41,439 bases of DNA, taken from Oligoflexia bacterium. GTDB taxonomy: Bacteria > Bdellovibrionota > Bacteriovoracia > Bacteriovoracales > Bacteriovoracaceae. A model generated the notes under the pieces. It worked only from the letters and a program-made list of their open reading frames with translations. It was not told where the DNA came from and did no database searches. A program made the translations under genes and the position numbers. Position 1 is the stretch's first letter; each line of letters starts with the position of its first letter. The DNA lies in NCBI GenBank assembly GCA_015231955.1, contig JADGAN010000044.1:1-41439 (forward strand). The letters are read 5' to 3'. This document shows positions 20,834 to 28,384 of the stretch, piece by piece.

Positions 20834-23014
20834 ATGAGAGAAGATAAGAATAGAGGCATTGTAGATACTTTAAAGAGCTTTAAATGGTGGAATGACAAGT
20901 TTGATTCTAATGATGATCATAAACTTCATAATATGCAAGTGAAGAAGATAATCGTAGAAGATTATCGAGCGAAGTCGGTTGGATCTAGTGGAACACAAAT
21001 TTTTTCTGGTTACTTTCATGAAGACGTGAACAGAGAATTTAATGATCCAACAGAGCTATATTACGAGATGGGCCTTAGTGATCCCAAAGTGAAAATGTGC
21101 TTACAGGCTGTCAAGTATCCAATTATGTCGGCAAATTGGTCAATAGAGCCAGCGGATGATTCCGATGAAGCATTAAAGCAAGCTGAATTAGTGGAGTACA
21201 TTTTATTTAAGAAAATGCCTAAAACATGGACCAATTTGCTGGAAGAAATTTTGACATGCGTGGACTTTGGTTATTCGGTTTTTGAGTGCAGCATGGTGCC
21301 GTTTGTAGATGATGAAAAATTTAATTCTTTTATCGGAATAAAAGATATTGGGTTTAGAAATCAAAGGACACTTGAGAAATGGGTAATAAGCTCAGAGACT
21401 GGAGAGCTTGAATTTTTAGAGCAACGAGTTTATGGAGATTTAAAACGAAGTGTAATGATTCCGGCCAATAACTTAATGATATTTTCTATTGGGAAATTAG
21501 GAGATAATTATCGCGGGACATCAGCGCTGAGGTCTTGTGTCGGCCCGTATAAGCGGAAAAATTTTTATCTGGAATTAATGGGAAAAGGTCTAGAAAAATC
21601 AGCTAACCTCATCCCCGTAGTCCAGTGTCAAAACGAAAGCTCTTTGGAGAATGTAAAAGGAGTCATTGATAGATATCTTCGCTCAAAAATGAGTTATATT
21701 ATTCTTACTCCTGGGACAACAGTAGACTTGAAGAGCAACAATTTTGACCCAAATGGAGTGATGAAAGCGATTGAAAACGAGGATGCGCAAATTGTAGGAG
21801 CTTTTGGGGCGCAATTCATGGAGCTTGGAAAAGGCGGCGTTGGAAGCTATGCCCTATCATTTGATCAATCAGATTTTTTTCTAGGAGGCATAGAGTTTAT
21901 TGCCACTAAAATTTCAGAAGTGATCAATCAGAAGCTAATCCCATCAATTATCAATTTGAATTTTGCCAATAAAAAAACTTATCCCAAACTGGTATTTTCG
22001 GGCATACGAGATAGAGCAGGCAAGGAGCTTGCGGAAATAGTTGATCTACTGGTTAAATCCAAAGCATTAATACCAGATGACCACCTAGAAGATAGCTTGA
22101 GACAGAAATATAGATTGCCCAAAAAATCAGATGAAGGACAACGGATCGTTGATAATCAAAATGAGATAGGTAATAACAAAGAGCTAACCTTTGCCGAAAA
22201 ATCAAAAAAAAGTAGTGGTGTTGTTTCTTTGATAGATTCATCTGCGGAAAAGATAAAAGAGTTAATGGTTAGTCACTTAAATACTTATTCTCAAGATATA
22301 ATTAGTAATTTAATAAAAGAATACAAAAAGCTTCCTGCGTCGAACAAGATAGGGGCCATATCATCTCTTGATGATAAAACACCTCTAAAATTCAAGAAGG
22401 ATTTAGAAGATTTACTAGGTAGGATTGCGTTTAAAGCAATAGCAAGTGCAAGAAAAGAAGTACCTAAAAGAACAAAATTTGCAGAAAAGGATATCTATGA
22501 GTGGGACTTATTACCAAAACAAGTAATGTCATTCATAAAAATGAAATCCAAGCTTTTAGCAGATCATCAAACAAATGAGCTTGCAAGCGCTACCTATTTT
22601 CAATTTGAATCCTCTTTAACATCTACCGATTCATCATCAATTCTAGAACACGATTTAAAAGAAGCGGCAGCACAAAAAATAGAGGGAACATTAACCAATG
22701 TTGGTGCTGTTAATGCCGCTAGCGATATTGTAAACAAATCAAGGAATGCATTTTTTTTAAGCAAAGAAGTTGCTGAAGATATAGAAAGCTTTACATTTAC
22801 AAATGCCGACCCAAAATCAGAAATTTGCAAAGATTTGAACGGGAAAACATTTTTTGTTAACGATCCACATGCTACCCGATATTACCCACCACTACACCAT
22901 CTCTGCAAATCATACCTAGTGCCCAACTTCAAAGGTGAAAAAGATGCACCTGATATCACTCCTGGAGGATTAAAACCATCCATGGCAGACTTAGAAAAAT
23001 TCATAACTTTTTAA
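20834..23014 (+). CDS. Portal protein fused to MuF-like head protein
   Basis: A 726-residue fusion. Residues about 60-420 match the Mu gp29/DUF935 portal family (GLSDPKVKMCLQAVKYPIMS, then FRNQRTLEKW, GDNYRGTSALRSC, FGAQFMELGKGGVGSYALS). After a linker, residues about 550-726 form a MuF (phage head morphogenesis) domain with the diagnostic ICKDLNGKTFFVNDPHATRY and PPLHHLCKSY. In Mu these are two separate proteins. The portal forms the DNA gate; MuF proteins are minor capsid proteins sometimes ejected with DNA. ATG 20834 has GGAG eight bases upstream; the GTG nine bases earlier does not. Confidence 0.88.
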   Translation: MREDKNRGIVDTLKSFKWWNDKFDSNDDHKLHNMQVKKIIVEDYRAKSVGSSGTQIFSGYFHEDVNREFNDPTELYYEMGLSDPKVKMCLQAVKYPIMSANWSIEPADDSDEALKQAELVEYILFKKMPKTWTNLLEEILTCVDFGYSVFECSMVPFVDDEKFNSFIGIKDIGFRNQRTLEKWVISSETGELEFLEQRVYGDLKRSVMIPANNLMIFSIGKLGDNYRGTSALRSCVGPYKRKNFYLELMGKGLEKSANLIPVVQCQNESSLENVKGVIDRYLRSKMSYIILTPGTTVDLKSNNFDPNGVMKAIENEDAQIVGAFGAQFMELGKGGVGSYALSFDQSDFFLGGIEFIATKISEVINQKLIPSIINLNFANKKTYPKLVFSGIRDRAGKELAEIVDLLVKSKALIPDDHLEDSLRQKYRLPKKSDEGQRIVDNQNEIGNNKELTFAEKSKKSSGVVSLIDSSAEKIKELMVSHLNTYSQDIISNLIKEYKKLPASNKIGAISSLDDKTPLKFKKDLEDLLGRIAFKAIASARKEVPKRTKFAEKDIYEWDLLPKQVMSFIKMKSKLLADHQTNELASATYFQFESSLTSTDSSSILEHDLKEAAAQKIEGTLTNVGAVNAASDIVNKSRNAFFLSKEVAEDIESFTFTNADPKSEICKDLNGKTFFVNDPHATRYYPPLHHLCKSYLVPNFKGEKDAPDITPGGLKPSMADLEKFITF

Positions 23015-23024
23015 TCAGATGGCG

Positions 23025-23053
23025 TTGACATAGTTGTTAGTTGCACGTTTAAA
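23025..23053 (+). promoter_or_regulatory. Candidate promoter for the capsid genes
   Basis: TTGACA (23025-23030), 17-base spacer, TTTAAA (23048-23053), in the only sizeable gap of the head genes, just before the protease/scaffold gene. A perfect -35 with fair -10. It could boost capsid protein supply over terminase and portal. Confidence 0.5.
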
Positions 23054-23089
23054 TAAAACATTCACAAAATAATTCCCGAGCAAAGCAGT

Positions 23090-24037
23090 ATGAACATGAA
23101 GAATAGAGTACGAGGGTCTTTATTTCAAATTAAGTTTAGTGACAGTGACTTAAATGAAGTTCCAGAAAAAATTCAAATTTTAAGAGTAGGGAATTTTACA
23201 AATGAGTTCACAGGTGAAGTATTTAGCATTACGCCAGATACCCTCAAATCCATGGTCGATAATTTTAAAATAAATTCAAGAGGAATCGATTTGGGAATTG
23301 ATGTATCTCATCGGCCGGAGGATGGGTATATCGCATGGATTACGGAATTGTCATTAGAAGATAATGGCAATGAATTATGGGCCGTAGTTAGGTGGACACA
23401 ACCAGGCAAAGATCTGGTGAAAAATAAAACATTTAGATATGTATCCGCAGATTTTAACTACAATTACCGTGACAATGAAAGCTTGAAAGAGTTTGGGCCA
23501 ACACTTAATGGTGCTGCTTTAACAAATAGACCGTTTGTTAAGAACATGGAGCCAATCATACAATTAACAGAAGATATAAATAGAACAGAGGATGGAAAGA
23601 TGTCAGAAGAGTTAAAAAAAGAACTTGAACAGTTAAAAACACAGATGGCCGCTTTAATGAAAGAAAATGTTGAAATAAAACAAAACCAGCAATTTTCTGA
23701 AAGAAAATATAAATTTGACAAGCTTTTTATGGAAGGGAAAGCTTGCGAAGCTCAAAGAGAAGCTTTTATGATTGGAGATATGGATAAATTTTCTGAGTTG
23801 GCCACTCCTTACAACTCTAAAAATGTTGGACATTCGAAAGAACCATCACCAAAAAATGTCAAAGCAAGTGAAAATGTTGAAGACGAAGTTTTAAAAGCTG
23901 CAAGAGAAAAGTCAAAGTCCATGGATATTCCTTTGCACGATGCTATTTCCGTTGTCTTTAAAGAAGATAAAGAATTAGCAAGCCGATTTCATGAATTTAA
24001 AAAAAATAGACCATCAGAACAAGGAGGAGTGCAATGA
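23090..24037 (+). CDS. Mu I-like capsid maturation protease/scaffold
   Basis: A 315-residue protein. The N-terminal 160 residues match the Mu gpI protease family: GIDLGIDVSHRPEDG with the conserved His, ELWAVVRWTQPGKDLV, KTFRYVSADFNYNY and LNGAALTNRPFV. The C-terminal 150 residues are charged and coiled, the scaffold part. It shapes the procapsid and cleaves scaffold and itself. ATG 23090 has a poor ribosome site; Met three residues on is an alternative. An internal ATG at 23600 with a good ribosome site probably yields the scaffold alone. Confidence 0.85.
   Translation: MNMKNRVRGSLFQIKFSDSDLNEVPEKIQILRVGNFTNEFTGEVFSITPDTLKSMVDNFKINSRGIDLGIDVSHRPEDGYIAWITELSLEDNGNELWAVVRWTQPGKDLVKNKTFRYVSADFNYNYRDNESLKEFGPTLNGAALTNRPFVKNMEPIIQLTEDINRTEDGKMSEELKKELEQLKTQMAALMKENVEIKQNQQFSERKYKFDKLFMEGKACEAQREAFMIGDMDKFSELATPYNSKNVGHSKEPSPKNVKASENVEDEVLKAAREKSKSMDIPLHDAISVVFKEDKELASRFHEFKKNRPSEQGGVQ
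23600..24037 (+). CDS. Nested scaffold protein (Mu Z-like internal start)
   Basis: ATG 23600 is in frame with the protease gene (residue 171) and is preceded by AGAGG at the right distance. The product, 145 residues, starts MSEELKKELEQLKTQ and is a coiled coil, separate from the protease domain. Phage Mu makes scaffold Z from an internal start of gene I in the same way. Confidence 0.65.
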   Translation: MSEELKKELEQLKTQMAALMKENVEIKQNQQFSERKYKFDKLFMEGKACEAQREAFMIGDMDKFSELATPYNSKNVGHSKEPSPKNVKASENVEDEVLKAAREKSKSMDIPLHDAISVVFKEDKELASRFHEFKKNRPSEQGGVQ

Positions 24038-24411
24038 GCAGCTATACAGAACCTAAGTTTAAAGCTTTTTATGCGCAAACTAAATTATTAGACAATCAAT
24101 TCAACTTTGTAGCGTTTGGTGATGCCGATGATAAAATCACATTATCCAACGGAACGAATAATGTTGTGGGTGTTTTAATGAATAGACCCAACATAAACCA
24201 GATTGCAGAAGTGGCCCTAACGGGTGGAGGGGCGCAATTAAGAATTAGCTCAGGTGTGGCCAGAGGAGATTTACTAACTTCTGATACCAAAGGGCAAGGA
24301 AAAAAAGTAACAGTTAATGGAGAAAATGTTTATGCTATTGCGATGATGTCAGGGGTTGAAGGTGAAGTGATATCAGTTGATTTAGTAAGATCGCAAGCAG
24401 TCATTAAGTAA
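24034..24411 (+). CDS. Capsid decoration protein, DUF2190-like
   Basis: A 125-residue beta-rich protein, resembling the DUF2190 capsid-cement family in length and pattern: FVAFGDADDKITLSNGTNNV, VVGVLMNRP, a Gly-rich turn ALTGGGAQLRISSGVARGD, and a final region EGEVISVDLVRSQ. It would stabilise the expanded shell by sitting on capsomers. The start overlaps the protease stop by ATGA, and GGAGG is just upstream. It precedes the major capsid gene, the usual order. Confidence 0.75.
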   Translation: MSSYTEPKFKAFYAQTKLLDNQFNFVAFGDADDKITLSNGTNNVVGVLMNRPNINQIAEVALTGGGAQLRISSGVARGDLLTSDTKGQGKKVTVNGENVYAIAMMSGVEGEVISVDLVRSQAVIK

Positions 24412-24428
24412 ACTAGAGGGGGGATTCA

Positions 24429-25364
24429 ATGGCACAAACAGCAGCAATGTATGATAAATTATTAACGACCGTATCTACGGGATATTTTCCCACAGGATTT
24501 ATAGCAACAAAAATTTTTCCTTCATTGCCAGTTAAGCAAAGCACAGGTGCGCTTGCTGGATATGGTAGTGATCACATAAGGATTGAAAACACACTAATGG
24601 GTGGGCGAGGCAAAGCTCCCAGATATGAATCGATGACTAGAAAAATTAGCTACTACAGCGTTGAAAGACACGGAATAGAAGGTCTTGTCACACAAGATGA
24701 TTATGACAACTATGATTTGCCTTATGATGCGGAAAAAGATGAAACAATCGGCATAACAACTGTTTTGACCATAGGAAAAGAAAAAGCAATGGCCGATCAA
24801 TTAATGAATAAAGATGTTGTTAAATCAAATGTTACATTAAGTGGAGAAAACCAACTTTCTAATTATGAAAAATCAGATCCACTGGCCGTTGTGAGACAAG
24901 CGCAAAACACTATTTACGATAAATGCGGTCTTGCTCCTAACAAAGTTATAATGAATTGGAAGGTTTATAATGCTTTGTCATATCACCCTAAAATTTTAGG
25001 AAATCTGGGATATTCTCAGGCGCGCGCAGGAACGTTGACAACAGAAGAATTGGCCAAAGCCATGAAGATAGAAACTCTGTTAATTGGTAATACTTCTTAC
25101 AATGCTGCCGCATATGGTAAGAATGCTGAGAATATGACGAGTATTTGGAGTGATGACATTTTATTTTACTATGCACCTGATATCGCAGGAAAATATCAAA
25201 TGTCATTCGGTTACTACATTATTAAGTCGGGTGAAACTCCCTTGCAAGTATATACAGAAAACGAGTTTAATCCGCCAGGGGCAAAAAAAATTCTAGTAAC
25301 CGATAACTATGGAATTTCGCTGACTAATATAAATGCTGCTTTTTTAGTGAAGGCCGCTATTTAG
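24429..25364 (+). CDS. Major capsid protein
   Basis: A 311-residue protein in the place and size of an HK97-fold major capsid protein. Features seen are an N-terminal segment that anchors the arm (TGFIATKIFPSLPVKQSTG), a middle GIEGLVTQDDY and AEKDETIGITTVLTIGKEKAMADQL resembling the 'spine helix' region of phage Mu-like and lambda-E-like capsids (given here as the block near residues 90-125), and a C-terminal FGYYIIKSGETPLQVYTE. No N-terminal propeptide is obvious, in line with a separate scaffold. The ribosome site is AGGGGGG. It should be the most abundant virion protein. Confidence 0.85.
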   Translation: MAQTAAMYDKLLTTVSTGYFPTGFIATKIFPSLPVKQSTGALAGYGSDHIRIENTLMGGRGKAPRYESMTRKISYYSVERHGIEGLVTQDDYDNYDLPYDAEKDETIGITTVLTIGKEKAMADQLMNKDVVKSNVTLSGENQLSNYEKSDPLAVVRQAQNTIYDKCGLAPNKVIMNWKVYNALSYHPKILGNLGYSQARAGTLTTEELAKAMKIETLLIGNTSYNAAAYGKNAENMTSIWSDDILFYYAPDIAGKYQMSFGYYIIKSGETPLQVYTENEFNPPGAKKILVTDNYGISLTNINAAFLVKAAI

Positions 25365-25374
25365 GAGAGTCACT

Positions 25375-25794
25375 TTGTCTTATTGCACGATAGAGCATAT
25401 TCAAGAAGAATTTAATGATATAAAATTCAGTGACGAGACACTCGTAAAGATCGATCGGGTGTCTCGCTTTATTGCAGAAGCATCTGCATATATCGATGGG
25501 AGTATTTCTTCTCTTTATAACGTTCCTATCGATTACACTTCATCTCCTCAATCTTTTTTAATCTTGCAATCAATTTGCATTGATATTGTAGTCTCAAAAA
25601 TTAAAGATATTACAAAAATCAATAAAGATAATAGTGCTGATAAGGCCGGAAGTGGATACACAAAAAAAGAATATGATGTAAAAATCGATAAAATTTTAAA
25701 TAGGAAATTGCTTTTAAATGATTGCCCTTTAAAAAAAGAGCAGAGTATTTATATTGAAACTTCTGAATTGGAATTTAATTCGATCAAGTGGTGA
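25375..25794 (+). CDS. DUF1320 head-tail connector
   Basis: A 139-residue protein of the Mu gp36/DUF1320 type: an N-terminal YCTIEHIQEEFND, helix RVSRFIAEASAYIDGSISSL with YNVP, then ILQSICIDIVVSKI. These alpha-helical adaptors sit under the portal. The TTG start is supported by AGGAG eight bases upstream and by the family's short N-terminus. Confidence 0.8.
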   Translation: MSYCTIEHIQEEFNDIKFSDETLVKIDRVSRFIAEASAYIDGSISSLYNVPIDYTSSPQSFLILQSICIDIVVSKIKDITKINKDNSADKAGSGYTKKEYDVKIDKILNRKLLLNDCPLKKEQSIYIETSELEFNSIKW

Positions 25795-25798
25795 ATAA

Positions 25799-26314
25799 AT
25801 GGAAGTTAGTTACAGCATCGAAAACGATAGGCTATTCCAAGAAGCGATAAACAGAGCTATCGCCACTACTCAAGATTTACGAATCCCATTAACACTAATT
25901 TCAAAAGATTTTTTCAAATCTGAGCAAGCAATATGGATGCTGCAAAGTCGTGGTGAATATCCCGATTTAGCAGAGTCTACAAAAAGAAAAAGAGAAAGGG
26001 ATCAGCAACCATATTATCCTATTCTGTACCGCACGGGAAAACTCAAAAGTTCCATGACTAATCCGACAGATTATAATTGCATCAACGAGATAATAAACAA
26101 GAAAATGCTGATTATTGGCACTAGACTTGAATATGGTAAATACCACCAGAGAGGGACTAGCAAGATGCCCATGCGAAAGTTTTTATTTGTAGGGCCTGAA
26201 ACAAAAAAGTATGCTCAATATGAAATCCAGGGGAGGACAGAGAGGTGGTTAAATATTTTAAATGATTTTGTTATGAAAAAATTAAAGAAAGAGATGTCGA
26301 AAACAAAAAAATAA
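25799..26314 (+). CDS. Phage virion morphogenesis protein (Mu gpG-like)
   Basis: A 171-residue protein of the Mu G/P2 S virion morphogenesis family: PLTLISKDFFKSEQAIW, then PYYPILYRTGKLKSSMT, IIGTRLEYGKYHQRGT and MPMRKFLFVG. These motifs (RTGxL, YxxxHQxG, PxRxFLG) are diagnostic. It acts as a head completion or tail-neck protein. It begins four bases after the DUF1320 gene. Confidence 0.88.
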   Translation: MEVSYSIENDRLFQEAINRAIATTQDLRIPLTLISKDFFKSEQAIWMLQSRGEYPDLAESTKRKRERDQQPYYPILYRTGKLKSSMTNPTDYNCINEIINKKMLIIGTRLEYGKYHQRGTSKMPMRKFLFVGPETKKYAQYEIQGRTERWLNILNDFVMKKLKKEMSKTKK

Positions 26315-26326
26315 TAGAGCGAATGC

Positions 26327-26806
26327 ATGGATATTGAAGATTTTCTAGATAAGTTAGAGAACTGTTTAAAGGAGAATATTAATAAAACCATTGATGAGAT
26401 CAACGCATTAAAGAACGATTCTATAAAGCTAGAACATATTTCCAGCAATGCTTATATGTTGCAGTCTGTATCAGACAAGGTTTTAAACTATAGTCCTACT
26501 CTTTATTTGGGGGTGGATAGTATCTCAAATGAAGCAAGTGGCAGAGGCCTTGCAGAAACCTATACAATAGAGGTTACAATTTTGATGAATGGAGTAAAAG
26601 GGCGCTTGATCGATGAAAAAGTTATACCTAAAAAGATGTATAGATACGAGCGAGTGCTAAAAGATACGATCAGACGATCATGGAGGAGTATTTCTAATCA
26701 AGAAATGAAGATACAGAGCTTTGCTCCAACTAGTTTCAATTTAGAAAACTCAAATCCATGCCATGTTGTTGGGATAAAATTAGAAACGACGATATTTAAT
26801 AATTGA
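26327..26806 (+). CDS. Tail terminator-like protein
   Basis: A 159-residue soluble protein with a long N-terminal helix (EDFLDKLENCLKENINKTID) and a beta-rich remainder (YTIEVTILMNG, YRYERVLKDTI). Size and place between the gpG-like and tube genes match the tail terminator/Mu gp37 slot, the ring that caps the tail. The motif evidence is weak, so the call is mainly positional. Confidence 0.55.
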   Translation: MDIEDFLDKLENCLKENINKTIDEINALKNDSIKLEHISSNAYMLQSVSDKVLNYSPTLYLGVDSISNEASGRGLAETYTIEVTILMNGVKGRLIDEKVIPKKMYRYERVLKDTIRRSWRSISNQEMKIQSFAPTSFNLENSNPCHVVGIKLETTIFNN

Positions 26807-26817
26807 GGGGGGAGATA

Positions 26818-27663
26818 ATGAGAAGTCAGCCACGAGTATTTTTTGGAGTGCATAGCTTTACACCATACAACGCCAAAACAGGTGAGTTTTATGGAACGGT
26901 TGAAGCATTAAAAGGCAGTAGTTTTAGCTTGTCGGGTGAACTTGTAGAGTTGACGGGTGGTAGTAGTAAATTTCCATTTGCTATCGCTGATAGCTCAATC
27001 AGTGCAGAGTTGTCTTTTAAACCATGCGAATACCCTGATTTTTTGTTTGAGTTATTTCTTGGCAAAAAACCAACAGATAAAAAGAATATAGGTGGATTAG
27101 TTGGAGATATTAATGGATCGATCAAAGGAAAGATTAATATCACTGTTTTAAAAAAAGAGGATGTTAAATTTGGAAAATACTTTGTGAAAGCAATCAAAAA
27201 AGATGATCTATTGCTTGACCACGAAGTGATAGTGAGTGGGATGGCTTTTCAGCTATCTGTCTCTTCGTCTGTCGATTTTAGTCAAGGAGATGACGCTACA
27301 TTTGTAAACGACTCTCTCTTAATTGATTTTAAAAAAACGGGGTTGAAGATAGAGAAAGGAGCGGTAGATGGATTGGTGGACGGAGATAGTGGTTTCTTCG
27401 ATGTTTGGCCTCCTTCAGATCAGGGGTCAATAGAAGTGACTGTTGGCGCATCAGGAGACGTCTTCCCTGAGTTCGGAGCGATAATAATGGGGCAAAAATC
27501 AGGTGGCGGCGATCTGATCGAGATAGATGTTTTTAGATTGAAAGGAATTGGCTTACCACTTGGTTTTGAAGAGAAGAAATTTTCAGAGAGTGAAATCAAG
27601 GCAAAAGCAATGTACGATGCAAATAAAAATGGTATTTGCAAGGTTCGTTATTTAAAAAGATAG
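26818..27663 (+). CDS. Probable major tail tube protein
   Basis: A 281-residue beta-rich protein. It lies directly upstream of the tail-assembly chaperone and tape measure, the usual place of the tube subunit. The block EALKGSSFSLSGELVELTGG and SSISAELSFKPCEYPDFLFE fits the tube fold, in which short strands alternate with loops. ATG 26818 is preferred over the TTG at 26803, since GGGGGGAG sits just upstream. No sheath gene is beside it, which argues for a non-contractile tail. Confidence 0.7.
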   Translation: MRSQPRVFFGVHSFTPYNAKTGEFYGTVEALKGSSFSLSGELVELTGGSSKFPFAIADSSISAELSFKPCEYPDFLFELFLGKKPTDKKNIGGLVGDINGSIKGKINITVLKKEDVKFGKYFVKAIKKDDLLLDHEVIVSGMAFQLSVSSSVDFSQGDDATFVNDSLLIDFKKTGLKIEKGAVDGLVDGDSGFFDVWPPSDQGSIEVTVGASGDVFPEFGAIIMGQKSGGGDLIEIDVFRLKGIGLPLGFEEKKFSESEIKAKAMYDANKNGICKVRYLKR

Positions 27664-27671
27664 AGGATAAA

Positions 27672-28091
27672 ATGCAGTTACAAGACATTATCCCCAAAAG
27701 AGTGGCCTTTGGTTTAAGAGCGACTGAAAAAGAATATTTTTTAAGACCTTTTAACCTAAACGATGAAGTTTGGATTAAAAGCAAATATTCTGAGGAGGAG
27801 TTTTCGAAAATATTACACTCAATGGATATGCCTGAGATTGTAAAAATCGTTTATCATCAGTTAGAGAATGAGTACAAAGCAGAATTTAAGGCCACAGAAG
27901 TAATTGAATATGACGATGATGGAAATGAGATCACAAGGAAAATATCCGGCCCAGAAAAGCTTTCAAGTGCTATTCAAGGTTTCGATGAGCAATTATTGAT
28001 CTATAAAGCATTGATGGAATGTAGGGGTCTGTCTATGCCCGTTTTGGAGGAGATTAACAAGGAACTTGCAAAAAAAAAGTTAGGCCAATAG
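27672..28091 (+). CDS. Tail assembly chaperone, zero-frame product (gpG analogue)
   Basis: A 139-residue protein before the tape measure: QLQDIIPKRVAFGLRATEKEYFLRPF at the start (given as the block of residues 2-27), then RPFNLNDEVWI and LLIYKALMECRGLSMPVLEE. It should coat the tape measure during tail assembly. It ends GCA AAA AAA AAG TTA GGC CAA TAG; the A AAA AAG heptamer lets part of the ribosomes shift into the next frame. ATG 27672 is chosen since the earlier Met at 27636 lies inside the tube gene. Confidence 0.75.
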   Translation: MQLQDIIPKRVAFGLRATEKEYFLRPFNLNDEVWIKSKYSEEEFSKILHSMDMPEIVKIVYHQLENEYKAEFKATEVIEYDDDGNEITRKISGPEKLSSAIQGFDEQLLIYKALMECRGLSMPVLEEINKELAKKKLGQ

Positions 28092-28384
28092 ATTGGGGGG
28101 AAGTTTTTGATCTCATTGCTTCAGAATATGGCCATACTTTTGAACAAATACGCCTAATGACTCCGCGAGAAGTTTTTACAGCAATTAAATATATTGGAAA
28201 GAGAACCAATCAATTAATTGCTTTAAACGCCTCTTTTCATGGCATCCAGCTAAGCATAGATGAAAATGCTGGTAAGTATGAAGATGAGTCAGCAGTATCA
28301 TCCCTCCCCGATGAGCTTAAAGAGATGCAAAAGCAAGCATTACAAGAAGCAATGGAAAGGAAGCGAAAGGAGTTCATGGCGTGA
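27672..28384 (+). CDS. Tail assembly chaperone, -1 frameshift fusion (gpGT analogue)
   Basis: After slipping at A AAA AAG (28073-28079) the -1 frame is open from GTT 28079 to the stop at 28382-28384. It first encodes VRPIDWGEVFDLIASEYGHT, then a helical, charged extension ending MERKRKEFMA. The fusion is about 238 residues. The downstream part has no start of its own with a ribosome site before Met 28157. A -1 shift between two small genes ahead of the tape measure is one of the most conserved features of long-tailed phages. Confidence 0.8.
28073..28079 (+). other. Slippery heptamer A AAA AAG
   Basis: The heptamer is in phase with the chaperone's zero frame and sits in a nine-A run (28070-28078) followed by G. 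It has the same form as the E. coli dnaX slippery site. The zero-frame stop follows ten bases later. Confidence 0.75.

Noticed and set aside
28157-28384. Independent 75-residue gene before the tape measure
   Set aside because: It has no ribosome site at its Met, and the frame is open back to the slippery heptamer, so it is the frameshift part of the tail chaperone.
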